From the NCBI RefSeq assembly GCF_017875955.1, contig NZ_JAGINK010000001.1, forward strand, positions 4,060,501 through 4,124,500: a stretch of 64,000 nt of DNA, written 5' to 3'. How positions within the stretch are numbered: the stretch's first letter is position 1; each line of letters begins with the position of its first letter. A program made the translations under genes and the position numbers. The notes under the pieces are model-generated. The model made no database searches, was not told the DNA's origin, and saw only the letters and a program-made list of their open reading frames with translations. The DNA is from Pseudomonas sp. BP8 (lineage in GTDB: Bacteria > Pseudomonadota > Gammaproteobacteria > Pseudomonadales > Pseudomonadaceae). This document shows, in pieces, positions 15,817-24,763 of this stretch.

Positions 15817-18459
15817 ATGCCCTCCCGCGCCAAGCCCTTCCCCAGCCAGCCGCAGCAATCCGGCTTCGTCAGGGTGCGTGGCGCCCGTGAGCACAATCTG
15901 CAGAACGTCGATGTCGATATCCCGCGCGACGCGCTGGTGGTGTTCACCGGTGTTTCCGGCTCCGGCAAATCCTCGCTAGCCTTTTCCACGATCTACGCCG
16001 AAGCCCAGCGCCGCTATTTCGAATCGGTTGCGCCCTACGCCAGGCGCCTGATCGACCAGGTCGGCGTACCGGACGTGGACGCCATCGAAGGTCTGCCGCC
16101 GGCCGTGGCCTTGCAGCAGCAACGCGGCACGCCCAGCGCACGCTCTTCGGTCGGCAGCGTCACCACCCTGTCGAGTTCGATCCGCATGCTCTATTCGCGC
16201 GCCGGCAGTTACCCGGCCGGCCAGCCGATGCTGTATGCCGAAGACTTCTCGGCCAATACTCCGCAGGGCGCTTGCCCGGAGTGCCAGGGCCTGGGACGGG
16301 TCTATGAAGTGACCGAGGCCACCATGGTCCCCGACCCGTCGCTGACCATTCGCGAGCGCGCAGTGGCGGCCTGGCCGATGGCCTGGCAGGGGCAAAACCT
16401 GCGCGACATCCTCGTGACCCTCGGCTATGACGTCGACATCCCTTGGCGCGACCTGCCACAAAAACAGCGCGACTGGATTCTCTACACCGAAGAAACCCCG
16501 ACAGTGCCGGTGTACGCCGGCCTCACCCCGGCACAGACCCGCACTGCGCTCAAACGCAAGCTCGAACCCAGCTACCAAGGCACGTTCAGTGGCGCGCGAC
16601 GTTACGTGCTGCACACGTTCATGCACTCGCAGAGCGCGCAGATGCGCAAGCGCGTCGCCCAGTACATGCGCCCCAGCCCCTGCCCGCTGTGTGCCGGCAA
16701 ACGCCTGAAACGCGAAGCGTTGAGCGTGACCTTTGCCGAGCTGGACATCGCCGAACTGTCGCAGTTGCCCTTGCAGGACCTGGCCGAAGTCCTGCGCGCC
16801 GTCGCCGCACCGGCGTACCTGCAGCACCCAGACGAAAGCGGTGCGACGCTCACCCATCAACAGACCCGCGAGGCGCGCCAGCAACGCGCGGCCAAGGGCA
16901 AGCCGGCCCACAGCGGCGGCCCGGATGTGCGCCACACGCCCAACCTGTCGCTGGAAAAGCGCCTGGCCGCCCAGCGTATCGCCGCTGAACTGTTGGAGCG
17001 CATCAATACCCTGATCGATCTCGGCCTGGGTTACCTGGCGCTGGAGCGCAGCACACCGACCCTGTCTTCGGGCGAGTTGCAGCGCCTGCGCCTGGCCACC
17101 CAGCTCAATTCACAGCTGTTCGGCGTCATCTATGTACTCGATGAGCCCTCGGCCGGCCTGCATCCCGCCGACAGCGAAGCGCTGTATGCCGCCCTGCAGC
17201 GGCTCAAGCAAAGCGGCAATTCGGTGTTCGTCGTCGAGCATGATCTGGACACCATGCGCCGCGCCGACTGGCTGGTCGACGTGGGCCCCGCCGCCGGCGA
17301 GCATGGCGGGCAGGTGTTGTACAGCGGCCCGCCTGCTGGCCTCGCACAGATCGAGCAGTCGCGCACCCGCGCCTACCTGTTCAATGACCAGGCATCTGCC
17401 CCACGCCAGCCCAGAGCCGCGCAGGACTGGCTGCGCCTGGAAGGCATCACCCGCAATAACCTGGATAACCTCGACGCGCAGTTTCCGCTGGGCTGCTTCA
17501 CCGCCGTGACCGGTATTTCCGGCTCTGGCAAGTCCAGCCTGGTCAGCCAGGCCCTGCTGGAACTGGTCGGCGCCCACCTCGGCCAGCCCGAGCAGACTGC
17601 CGAACCGGAAGAGCAGAGCCTGGAAGACCAACCGCAAGCAACCAGCAGCGGCCAGATCGTCGCCGGGCTGGCCTCGCTCAAACGCCTGGTCAAGGTCGAC
17701 CAGAAGCCCATCGGGCGCACGCCGCGCTCCAACCTGGCCACCTACACCGGGCTGTTCGATCACGTGCGCAAACTGTTCGCCGCCACCGACCAGGCCAAGG
17801 CGCAGGGCTTCGATGCCGGGCGTTTCTCGTTCAACGTCGCCAAGGGCCGCTGCGAAACCTGCGAGGGCGAGGGATTTGTCAGCGTCGAACTGTTGTTCAT
17901 GCCCAGTGTGTATGCACCCTGCCCCACCTGCCACGGCGCCCGCTACAACCCCGAAACCCTGGCCGTGACCTGGCAAGGGATGACCATCGCCGATGTGCTG
18001 GGTATGACCGTCGACCAGGCCCTGCAGGCATTTGCCGAACAGCCTGCGACCCGCCGCAGTTTGCAGGTGCTGCAGGACATCGGCCTCGGCTACCTGCGCC
18101 TCGGCCAGCCGGCTACCGAGTTATCGGGCGGTGAAGCGCAGCGGATCAAGCTGGCGACTGAACTGCAACGCAGTGCCCGCGGCGCGACGCTGTATGTACT
18201 GGACGAGCCGACCAATGGCCTGCACCCGCAGGATGTCGATCGGCTGCTGCTACAGCTCAACCGCCTGGTCGATGGCGGACATAGCGTGGTGGTGGTTGAA
18301 CATGACATGCGGGTGGTGGCGCAGAGTGATTGGGTGATCGATATCGGGCCGGGGGCAGGGACTGCCGGCGGTAAGGTGGTGGTCAGCGGTGTGCCCGAGG
18401 ATGTAGCGAAGTCTGGCCAGAGCCGCACGGCGCCGTTTTTGCAGAGCGCGCTGAACTGA
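15817..18459 (+). CDS. UvrA-like ABC ATPase without UvrB-binding domain (UvrA2 type)
   Basis: 880 aa, shorter than canonical UvrA (about 940). Two ABC modules are present: Walker A GVSGSGKSS (about 45-53) with signature LSSGELQRLRLA, and Walker A GISGSGKSS (about 568) with signature LSGGEAQRIKLA and LDEPTNGLHPQD. Zn-finger cysteines are seen in CPECQGLGR, CPLCAGK and CETCEGEGF...CPTCHGAR. After the first Walker A the chain runs from SIRMLYSRAGSYP to SANTPQGACPEC with almost no insert, so the UvrB-binding domain seems missing. UvrA2 proteins are linked to DNA-damage tolerance or drug resistance rather than standard excision repair. Monocistronic. Confidence 0.9.
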   Translation: MPSRAKPFPSQPQQSGFVRVRGAREHNLQNVDVDIPRDALVVFTGVSGSGKSSLAFSTIYAEAQRRYFESVAPYARRLIDQVGVPDVDAIEGLPPAVALQQQRGTPSARSSVGSVTTLSSSIRMLYSRAGSYPAGQPMLYAEDFSANTPQGACPECQGLGRVYEVTEATMVPDPSLTIRERAVAAWPMAWQGQNLRDILVTLGYDVDIPWRDLPQKQRDWILYTEETPTVPVYAGLTPAQTRTALKRKLEPSYQGTFSGARRYVLHTFMHSQSAQMRKRVAQYMRPSPCPLCAGKRLKREALSVTFAELDIAELSQLPLQDLAEVLRAVAAPAYLQHPDESGATLTHQQTREARQQRAAKGKPAHSGGPDVRHTPNLSLEKRLAAQRIAAELLERINTLIDLGLGYLALERSTPTLSSGELQRLRLATQLNSQLFGVIYVLDEPSAGLHPADSEALYAALQRLKQSGNSVFVVEHDLDTMRRADWLVDVGPAAGEHGGQVLYSGPPAGLAQIEQSRTRAYLFNDQASAPRQPRAAQDWLRLEGITRNNLDNLDAQFPLGCFTAVTGISGSGKSSLVSQALLELVGAHLGQPEQTAEPEEQSLEDQPQATSSGQIVAGLASLKRLVKVDQKPIGRTPRSNLATYTGLFDHVRKLFAATDQAKAQGFDAGRFSFNVAKGRCETCEGEGFVSVELLFMPSVYAPCPTCHGARYNPETLAVTWQGMTIADVLGMTVDQALQAFAEQPATRRSLQVLQDIGLGYLRLGQPATELSGGEAQRIKLATELQRSARGATLYVLDEPTNGLHPQDVDRLLLQLNRLVDGGHSVVVVEHDMRVVAQSDWVIDIGPGAGTAGGKVVVSGVPEDVAKSGQSRTAPFLQSALN

Positions 18460-19116
18460 TGGCGGCAGCCCTCTCCCAACTCACGCTAACTCATTGATTT
18501 AGCACAAACCTGTAGGAGCGGGCTTGCCCCGCGAAACCGGCAGCGCCGGTGTCATACATCACGGTGGCAGGCCTGGCCTCTTCGCGGGACAAGCCCGCTC
18601 CTACAGGGTATGCGACGGGTTTGCCGACGTTTTCTTCACCGCATCACTAATAGAACTGACGCTAACTCATTGATATAGCGAAATCCTGTAGGAGCGGGCT
18701 TGCCCCGCGAAACCGGCGAAGCCGGTGCCATCCACCACGGTGGCTGGACTGGCCGCTTCGCGGGACAAGCCCGCTCCTACAGGGTATGCGGCGGGGTTGC
18801 CGACGTTGTTCTTCACCGCATCACTAGTAGAACTGACGCTAACTCATTGATATAGCGAAATCCTGTAGGAGCGGGCTTGCCCCGCGAAACCGGCGAAGCC
18901 GGTGCCATCCACCACGGTGGCTGGACTGGCCTCTTCGCGGGGCAAGTCGGGGCGCCGGACCAGTCGAAAAGGGGCGCAAAGCACCCCCAAGCCTTGAGCA
19001 ACCCACGCAATAGGGACGCACTCCCCGCGATAAAAGCCCACTGAAAAGTTGCCGATTGAGCCACCACTTCTATATTCACTGAACCCAGCCCACCCACGCC
19101 TGCGTCGAGGGCGACC
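18460..19116. other. Long intergenic region between uvrA-like gene and pqiA1
   Basis: Apart from the tandem REP array (18483-18960) no coding region is supported. The last 150 bp, 18961-19116, lacks repeats and should contain the promoter and leader of the pqi operon. No clear operator was recognised. Confidence 0.6.
18483..18960. repeat. Tandem array of about 177-bp units carrying REP pairs
   Basis: Units begin with ACGCTAACTCATTGAT at 18483, 18659 and 18836 (periods 176 and 177). Each holds two oppositely oriented REPs (CCTGTAGGAGCGGGCTTGCC and its complement) around a CCGGCGAAGCCGG-like stem. The third unit is cut short after its second REP begins. Units 2 and 3 are closer to each other than to unit 1. 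Confidence 0.9.
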
Positions 19117-19713
19117 ATGGCCAGCACCGCCCAGTTGATCATCTGCGAGCACTGCGACTGTGTGTACCAGAAAGCCCCGCTCGCCAAGCATCAGAAAGCC
19201 CTGTGTGTGCGTTGCGCAGGCGTGCTCCAGCGCTACAACGGCCTGGCGGTAGACCAGCGCCTGGCGTTGAGCCTCACGGCGGCAGTGCTGTGGCTGTTCG
19301 CCAACTTCTATCCCGTCATGAGCATCAGCCTGCAGGGCCTGAAAAACAGCGCCACGCTGTGGGACTCGGTCTTGGCACTGAGCCAAGGGCCGATAACCTT
19401 CATGGCCATGGTCGCGGCAATCTCGATCATCATCGCCCCCGCTTTCCAGTTGACCCTGCTCATCTGGGTCCTGAGCTTTGCCTTGGCCGACCGCCGCGCC
19501 CCAGGCTTCAAGCTTTGCATGCGCTGGCTGGAGACGTTGCGGCCCTGGAGCATGCTTGAAGTGTGCCTGCTCGGGGCCATGGTCGCGGTGTTCAAACTGG
19601 CCGGGATGCTCGACGTGCTACCCGGCCTGGGCCTGTTCGCCCTGGCGGTGCTCAGCCTGTTGTTGATCCGCATCGCCGGGCGCGACATCCGCGACCTGTG
19701 GGAGATCCTGTGA
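19117..19713 (+). CDS. pqiA: Paraquat-inducible protein A, first half-length unit
   Basis: 198 aa. Begins with a rubredoxin-like CxxC zinc pair (CEHCDCVYQ...LCVRCAGVL), then four hydrophobic segments including AAVLWLFANFYPVMSISL. E. coli PqiA is one about 417-aa protein made of two such modules; here the modules are separate genes. PqiA is an inner-membrane partner of the MCE protein PqiB in moving lipids across the envelope. The stop overlaps the GTG start of the second module by four bases. First gene of the pqi operon. Confidence 0.9.
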   Translation: MASTAQLIICEHCDCVYQKAPLAKHQKALCVRCAGVLQRYNGLAVDQRLALSLTAAVLWLFANFYPVMSISLQGLKNSATLWDSVLALSQGPITFMAMVAAISIIIAPAFQLTLLIWVLSFALADRRAPGFKLCMRWLETLRPWSMLEVCLLGAMVAVFKLAGMLDVLPGLGLFALAVLSLLLIRIAGRDIRDLWEIL

Positions 19714-20354
19714 GCCGCCCGCCAACCGCCAGCGAGCTCGACCTGTGCCTGTGCCACAGTTGCGGGCTGGCCTGCGACATGCGCCAGCAGCCGCAGCATT
19801 GCCCGCGCTGCGACGCCCCGCTGCACAGGCGCAAGGTCAATTCACTGACCCGCAGCTGGGCTTACCTGCTGGCCGCGCTGGCCTTCTACGTGCCGGCCAA
19901 CCTGCTGCCGGTGATGAATACGACCATGCTCGGCAACGCCGCCGACAGCACCATCATGAGCGGCGTGCTGGAATTTTGGGAGCATGGGGCATGGGACATT
20001 GCCCTGATCATCTTCGTCGCCAGTATCGCCGTGCCGGGGGTCAAGTTCGTCGCCCTCTCGCTGCTGCTGGTGACAGTCCAGCGCGGCAGTGCCTGGGCGT
20101 GCAAGGAGCGCTCGAAGCTGTACCGCTTCGTCGAGCTGATCGGCTACTGGTCTATGCTCGATGTGCTGGTGGTGGCCCTGGTCGCAGCGCTGGTGAAGTT
20201 CCAGGCCTTGGGCGATATCGAACCGCGCCCGGGCATTCTGTTTTTTGGCATGGTGGTGGTGTTGACGATGCTCGCAGCCATGAGCTTTGACCCTCGGCTG
20301 ATCTGGCCAGCACCATCCTCGGAGGAGTCCACGGACGATGTCAGCCAGCCCTGA
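19710..20354 (+). CDS. pqiA: Paraquat-inducible protein A, second half-length unit
   Basis: 214 aa from the GTG at 19710, 5 nt after GGGAG and overlapping the previous stop. The open frame upstream of this is a shadow of the first gene. Two CxxC pairs at the N-terminus (LCLCHSCGLACD, CPRCDAPLHR) precede about four membrane helices (YVPANLLPVMNTTMLG and others). It corresponds to the C-terminal half of fused PqiA proteins. Its 3' end overlaps the start of pqiB by 17 bp. Confidence 0.9.
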   Translation: MSRPPTASELDLCLCHSCGLACDMRQQPQHCPRCDAPLHRRKVNSLTRSWAYLLAALAFYVPANLLPVMNTTMLGNAADSTIMSGVLEFWEHGAWDIALIIFVASIAVPGVKFVALSLLLVTVQRGSAWACKERSKLYRFVELIGYWSMLDVLVVALVAALVKFQALGDIEPRPGILFFGMVVVLTMLAAMSFDPRLIWPAPSSEESTDDVSQP

Positions 20355-21990
20355 TACACCCCGCGAACCTGCCCGTCCGGAGATCAAGACGCGCCGTTTC
20401 AGCGTTTCGCTGGTATGGATCGTGCCAATTGTTGCGGTGCTGGTGGGCATCTCGCTGGTGATTCACAACACGCTGCAGGAAGGCCCGACCATTACCCTCA
20501 ACTTCAAGACTGGCAGCGGCCTCACCGCGAACAAGACCGAAGTCAAATACCGCAGCGTGGTGATCGGCCACGTGTCCCATGTCGAACTGAGCGATGACCA
20601 ACGCAGCGTCAACGCCACAGTGAAACTGGACAAACAGGCCGAAGGCTTCACTCGCGAAGACTCGCAGTTCTGGGTGGTGCGCCCGCGCATTGGCGCAGGT
20701 GGCGTCTCGGGCATCGACACACTGCTCTCCGGCGACTACATCGGCGCCGACATCGGCCAATCGAACAGCCGTGCCAAGCACTTCAAGGGCCTGGAAAACC
20801 CGCCACCGATCACCTATGGCGAGCCCGGCAAGCGCTTCACCTTGCACACCCAGGACCTCGGCTCGCTGGATATCGGCTCGCCGGTGTACTACCGCAAGAT
20901 CCCGGTCGGCCAGGTGGTGGCGTATGCACTGGATGCCGATGGCAAAGGGGTCAACATCGAAGTGTTCATTCACGCCCCGAACGATGCCTACGTTACTGAC
21001 AACACCCGCTTCTGGAACGCCAGCGGTATCGACGTCAACGTGGGCGCCAACGGCTTTGCGGTAAAGACCGAATCGCTGACCACACTGCTGGTCGGCGGCA
21101 TCGCCTTCCGGGCACCGGACTACAGCCCCAACGACACCGTAGCCGCGGAAGACAAGACCTTCGAGCTGTTCGCCGACCAGCAAGGTGCACTGGCCCCACC
21201 CAACGGCCGCGCGCAATACCTGACCCTGCGCTTCGACCAGGCCATGCGCGGACTGAAGGTCGATGCGCCGGTCGAGTTTCTCGGCGTGGAGATTGGCAAG
21301 GTGGTCTCAGTCAATCTCGACTTCGACGAGGTCAAGCGCAGTTTTCCGATCAACGTTGGCATCGTGGTCTATCCGCAACGTCTCGGCCAGGCGCACAAAA
21401 AACTGCTCAAGGCGCTCAACCACAACCCCGACGACATCGCCGCCACTGCGCACATTTTCAGCACCTTCGTCGACAACGGCCTGCGCGCCCAGGCGCGCAA
21501 CGGCAACCTGCTCACCGGCCAGCTGTACATTGCCCTGGACTTCTTCCCGAAAGCGCCCAAAGTGGACTTCGACCTCAATGCCAGGCCCATCGCCATTCCC
21601 ACCTTGCCGGGCAGCCTGGAAATGCTCCAGGAGCAGTTGCAGGCAATGGTCGAAAAAATCAACAAACTGCCGGTGGAGCGCATTGCCAGCAACCTTGACG
21701 GCAACCTGCTTGAGTTGCGCAAGGGCCTGACCCAGTTCAACAGCCGCACCCTGCCCAGTGTGCAGACCACCCTGGCGGACGTCAGCAAGACCCTGCAAGC
21801 GGCCAGCTCTACGTTGGCCGAAGACTCGCCGCAACGGGAGAAACTCAGCGAGACCCTCGACGAGCTTGGACGCATGTCGCGCTCGTTGCGAGAACTCTCC
21901 GATTATCTTGGACGCAACCCGGAGTCGCTGATCCGCGGCCGACCCAACAACGCGGCGCCGATCGACCTGCAAGGCCCGCCCCGCAACTGA
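20338..21990 (+). CDS. pqiB: PqiB, MCE-domain lipid transport protein
   Basis: 550 aa, close to E. coli PqiB (546). One N-terminal membrane anchor (VWIVPIVAVLVGISLVI, about 22-38) is followed by three MCE/MlaD domains starting near residues 46, 160 and 285 (KYRSVVIGHVSHVEL, PVYYRKIPVGQVVAY, PVEFLGVEIGKVVSV). A C-terminal helical coiled coil (about 420-530) would form the needle that spans the periplasm. Three MCE domains rather than seven favour PqiB over LetB/YebT. SD GGAGGAG at 20321-20327 supports the start. Confidence 0.93.
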   Translation: MSASPDTPREPARPEIKTRRFSVSLVWIVPIVAVLVGISLVIHNTLQEGPTITLNFKTGSGLTANKTEVKYRSVVIGHVSHVELSDDQRSVNATVKLDKQAEGFTREDSQFWVVRPRIGAGGVSGIDTLLSGDYIGADIGQSNSRAKHFKGLENPPPITYGEPGKRFTLHTQDLGSLDIGSPVYYRKIPVGQVVAYALDADGKGVNIEVFIHAPNDAYVTDNTRFWNASGIDVNVGANGFAVKTESLTTLLVGGIAFRAPDYSPNDTVAAEDKTFELFADQQGALAPPNGRAQYLTLRFDQAMRGLKVDAPVEFLGVEIGKVVSVNLDFDEVKRSFPINVGIVVYPQRLGQAHKKLLKALNHNPDDIAATAHIFSTFVDNGLRAQARNGNLLTGQLYIALDFFPKAPKVDFDLNARPIAIPTLPGSLEMLQEQLQAMVEKINKLPVERIASNLDGNLLELRKGLTQFNSRTLPSVQTTLADVSKTLQAASSTLAEDSPQREKLSETLDELGRMSRSLRELSDYLGRNPESLIRGRPNNAAPIDLQGPPRN

Positions 21991-22007
21991 GCGCAGGAGC
22001 GAACAGC

Positions 22008-22565
22008 ATGACATGCCGCCTGAAATTCATCGCGCTGATGACCCTGTCGATACTGAGTGCGTGCCGTAGTGATCCGATCGCATTTCATACCCTCACCCCC
22101 ACCGACGTCGCGCGGCATGCTGTGGGTAGCGAGATCGACATCGAAAGCGTCAGCGTACCGCCGCAAGTCGACCGGGCGCAGATCGTCATTCGCCAGGGCG
22201 CCAGCGGCCTGGCTATTCTCGAAACCCAGTGGTGGGGCGCGAGCCTGGCTGACGAACTGCGCAGTGCGCTGGCCGAGCAGCTGTATAGCGCCGATACGGC
22301 GCGCAGGACGTCGGTGCGTATCATCGTCCAGCGTTTCGACTCGGTGCCTGGCCAGTACGCCCTGATCGATGCCAAGTGGCGCCTGCGCGGCGGCGGCGCA
22401 ACGCTGAATTGCCGCACTGTGCTGCAGACCCCTGCCGGTGCCGCGATCGATGACGTGGTCAGTGCGCATCAGGGCAACATCAAGGAGCTGGCCAGGCAGA
22501 TCAACCACGCGGCTCGGGTGAGTCCGTGGGCGTGCCCTGAGCCTGGTGCTCAAGCGGCGCAGTAA
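22008..22565 (+). CDS. pqiC: PqiC-type outer-membrane lipoprotein
   Basis: 185 aa. A lipobox LSAC gives a predicted lipidated Cys at residue 19, followed by an ABC_trans_aux-type domain (IDIESVSVPPQVDRAQIVIR, NIKELARQINHA). PqiC is an outer-membrane lipoprotein thought to receive the PqiB needle. Only 17 bp separate it from pqiB. A perfect 10-bp hairpin (22605-22637) follows. Confidence 0.9.
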   Translation: MTCRLKFIALMTLSILSACRSDPIAFHTLTPTDVARHAVGSEIDIESVSVPPQVDRAQIVIRQGASGLAILETQWWGASLADELRSALAEQLYSADTARRTSVRIIVQRFDSVPGQYALIDAKWRLRGGGATLNCRTVLQTPAGAAIDDVVSAHQGNIKELARQINHAARVSPWACPEPGAQAAQ

Positions 22566-22604
22566 GGTGTTTGAAGTTTAGTTCGGCGCCTAGTGAGTTG
22601 GCGT

Positions 22605-22637
22605 GACAGGCACTGGCCAAGTGAGGGAGTGCCTGTC
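22605..22637 (+). terminator. Hairpin after the pqi operon
   Basis: GACAGGCACT and AGTGCCTGTC form a perfect 10-bp stem with a 13-nt loop. No U-run follows, so it may be a factor-dependent terminator or a 3' stabiliser. Confidence 0.5.
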
Positions 22638-22649
22638 GAGAGCGACACG

Positions 22650-22937
22650 CTAGACGTTCTTGTTCAATCCCATATGCGCATCATCCATCAGCGCCTTGGC
22701 CATTTCGCTGAGGAAGTGCGAAGCCCATACCAATACGGCGTCGTTCTCCATGACGCCGATGAATGAGGCGCGACGGGCGCTGTCGAGCAGCACGGAGGCT
22801 TGCTCCAGGGCGTGATCGCAACAGTTGCCGGCTTCGACCCGGAACAGTCGTTTGCCTTCGACGACTCCGTCCAGGCAGGTTGCTGCGCCTACGGTCCAGC
22901 CCAGTCTGCCAATGACTACTGGCGGTTCATTGTGCAT
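22650..22937 (-). CDS. DUF3077 domain protein
   Basis: 95 aa from the ATG at 22937, six bases after AGAGGA; a TTG at 22943 is an alternative. LFRVEAGNCCDHALEQASVLLDSA matches the DUF3077 core. Small proteins of this family are abundant in Pseudomonas, often several per genome, with no known function. Convergent with pqiC and upstream of a REP pair. Confidence 0.75.
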   Translation of the reverse strand: MHNEPPVVIGRLGWTVGAATCLDGVVEGKRLFRVEAGNCCDHALEQASVLLDSARRASFIGVMENDAVLVWASHFLSEMAKALMDDAHMGLNKNV

Positions 22938-22968
22938 GTTCAATCCTCTTGGTTTTTTTGGTGTCTGG

Positions 22969-23041
22969 GCTGGCTCCTACAGGTTCGGCGCCGTGCTTGA
23001 AATCGGCACAAATCCTGTAGGAGCTGGCTTGTCCTGCGATG
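22969..23041. repeat. Degenerate REP pair
   Basis: GCTGGCTCCTACAGG at 22969-22983 and CCTGTAGGAGCTGGCTTGTC at 23014-23033 are oppositely oriented REP halves differing from the main REP class (AGCTGG for AGCGGG). They lie directly upstream of the DUF3077 gene. Confidence 0.75.
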
Positions 23042-23100
23042 GGCTGCGCAGCAGCCCCCAGGGTCCTCACTAACACCTCTTCGTTAAGGTAAGAAACCAG

Positions 23101-23358
23101 TCAATGCAGCGTATGCATCTGCGCCTGATCTCGCAGTTGCACCTGCGCCAACGCCGACTCCACCAGCGCGCGAACCGACTGCAGTTCGTGCATGACGGTC
23201 AGCAGCATGATCGAGCCCGGCGATTTGGCCAGTAACAACATCGATTGATGGGCGACGGCATAGGCACAGAGCACGAACTCCGAGGCCTGGACCAGCGTGT
23301 CTTCAAGGGATTGAGGAAGAGGATTGGAATGGGGTGGATCGGGGACGATCTTCAACAT
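23101..23358 (-). CDS. Small conserved Pseudomonas protein of unknown function
   Basis: 85 aa from the ATG at 23358, 5 nt after AGAGG; a GTG two codons earlier is less well placed. The sequence MLKIVPDPPHS...SLEDTLVQASEFVLCAYAVAHQ looks like a small alpha-helical protein type often encoded next to DUF3077 genes in Pseudomonas. There are no membrane segments or metal motifs. It reads the same way as the DUF3077 gene with about 160 bp between, so they may form one unit. Function unknown. Confidence 0.65.
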   Translation of the reverse strand: MLKIVPDPPHSNPLPQSLEDTLVQASEFVLCAYAVAHQSMLLLAKSPGSIMLLTVMHELQSVRALVESALAQVQLRDQAQMHTLH

Positions 23359-23795
23359 GTACACCTCTAGAGTCAGTGGACCGCCATCAGCCTGCCGTCA
23401 AACAGGTGGGTGGCAGTGATACGTGGGTTGACAGACCGAGGACTCTAGAAAACTCGGCGCACGCGAGGTGCCCCACGTACCACCGCCATAGACGTGCACG
23501 TGTTCTAGAGATTGGACGGCCTGTCAAAGCCGGTCGTTGAAGGCAACGACCGGCAGAGACTAGGACGCACTCAAGAGCACTTGCAATGGCATAACCGCGG
23601 TAAAAGGATGATTCGGAAATGGACTACAAGGTATAGGGAAAATCTGATCCATACCCGTAGGACCGATGGCTAATAAGACAAAAAACGATGCATCTGCGCG
23701 CCCTATGCCGGCCGCGGCTCTACAGCCAAGAGCCAAAGCTTCTCACTTCCAGCCCGCCCCTTTACCATTGCCGGTTTTGCAGCAAGGACGCGCTC
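23359..23795. other. Intergenic region with a hairpin and repeated TCTAGA sites
   Basis: No convincing gene. Three TCTAGA hexamers occur near 23367, 23443 and 23503, two as ACTCTAGA/TCTAGAGT arms. A perfect stem CCGGTCGTT/AACGACCGG with a six-base loop is at 23530-23553. An open frame from 23666 has poor composition and is out of frame with the kinase-like gene it overlaps, so it is not called. Confidence 0.5.
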
Positions 23796-24353
23796 ATGCA
23801 ACGCATCGTGATTCTCGGCAACGCCGGCAGCGGCAAGTCGACCCTGGCCCGCGCCATCGGCGAACGCCTCGATCTGCCGGTAATCCATCTGGACCGGCTG
23901 TTCTGGGAGCCGGGCTGGGTGGAGCCCGATGCCGAGACATTCCGCACCCGGGTGCGCAGCGCCGTGGCGGCAGAGGCCTGGGTCTGCGAGGGCAATTATT
24001 CGCGGCGCACGTTCGACCTGAGGCTGCCGCGGGCGGACCTGGTCATCTGGCTCGGCACACCGCGTGTCACCTGCCTCAGGCGGGTCATTCTGCGCAGTGT
24101 GCTGAACCGGCCACGGGCTGATCTGCCGGTGGGCTGCAGCGAAAAACTGGACCGGGCGTTCCTGCAGTTTGTCTGGACCTTTGATCGCGGTTATCGGCCC
24201 GGCATCGAGGCGAATCGCTTGGCCATCGGGCCGCAGATTCCAGTGGTGCACCTGCGGGGCAACAAGCAGATATCAGCGTTTCTCGATGGGTTGCCTAGCG
24301 CAACATCGGTGGCAAAAGGACTGCTCAGCAACAGCCCAGCCGCTAACCCTTGA
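23796..24353 (+). CDS. P-loop kinase-like protein (DNA topology modulation/FlaR type)
   Basis: 185 aa from the ATG at 23796. A Walker A motif GNAGSGKST lies at residues 7-15, followed by LPVIHLDRLFWEPGWVEPD, characteristic of the small adenylate-kinase-like proteins annotated as topology modulators. The lid-like region is rich in Arg (RRVILRSVLNRPR). Such proteins probably phosphorylate a nucleotide or small molecule, but the true activity is unproven. Its 3' end overlaps the end of convergent nikR by 11 bp. Confidence 0.8.
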   Translation: MQRIVILGNAGSGKSTLARAIGERLDLPVIHLDRLFWEPGWVEPDAETFRTRVRSAVAAEAWVCEGNYSRRTFDLRLPRADLVIWLGTPRVTCLRRVILRSVLNRPRADLPVGCSEKLDRAFLQFVWTFDRGYRPGIEANRLAIGPQIPVVHLRGNKQISAFLDGLPSATSVAKGLLSNSPAANP

Positions 24354-24750
24354 CCGGCGCTGGCATGACCTGCACATGGCCATGCTCCACCCCACGCTCC
24401 GACATCAACTGCCGCGACAACTCGACCACCTCGCCACTGGCCCCCTGCAGCACCGATACTTCAAGGCAATGCCCGGCATCCAAGTGCACATGCAAGGTCG
24501 AGCGGGTCAGGTCGTGGTGGGCATGGAAGGTCTGGTTGAGGCGCTTGGGCAACTCGCGGGTCTCGTGATCATACAAATAGCTCAACACCGCCACGCATGG
24601 CGCCGTCTCGGCCAAGGGCTCGCATGCCTGCAGGCCATTGCGCAGCAGATCACGAATCGCCTCCGAACGCCCCTGGTAACCATGCTCTGCCACCCGCCGA
24701 TCAATAACGTCGAGCAGTTCCTCATCCAGCGTGACGGTAATCCGTTGCAT
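24343..24750 (-). CDS. nikR: Nickel-responsive regulator NikR
   Basis: 135 aa from the ATG at 24750 (in-frame starts further upstream would add a non-family extension). The ribbon-helix-helix DNA-binding domain is at 1-45 (MQRITVTLDEELLDVIDRRV...GRSEAIRDLLR). The ACT-like metal domain contains the Ni ligands: His in FHAHHDLTRSTLHVHLDAGHCLEV and the Cys of that last segment. NikR represses the nickel importer when Ni is plentiful. It is divergent from nikA with a NikR operator between them, and probably autoregulates. Confidence 0.95.
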   Translation of the reverse strand: MQRITVTLDEELLDVIDRRVAEHGYQGRSEAIRDLLRNGLQACEPLAETAPCVAVLSYLYDHETRELPKRLNQTFHAHHDLTRSTLHVHLDAGHCLEVSVLQGASGEVVELSRQLMSERGVEHGHVQVMPAPVKG

Positions 24751-24763
24751 TTTGTTACTTCCA

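Noticed and set aside
18483..18960. Possible CRISPR array
   Set aside because: Repeats are about 177 bp with internal REP palindromes and no spacer variety; no cas genes in the window.
23666..24121. 151-aa open frame overlapping the P-loop protein
   Set aside because: It is out of frame with a gene that has a clear Walker A motif, and its composition is low-complexity Arg/Gln/Ala.
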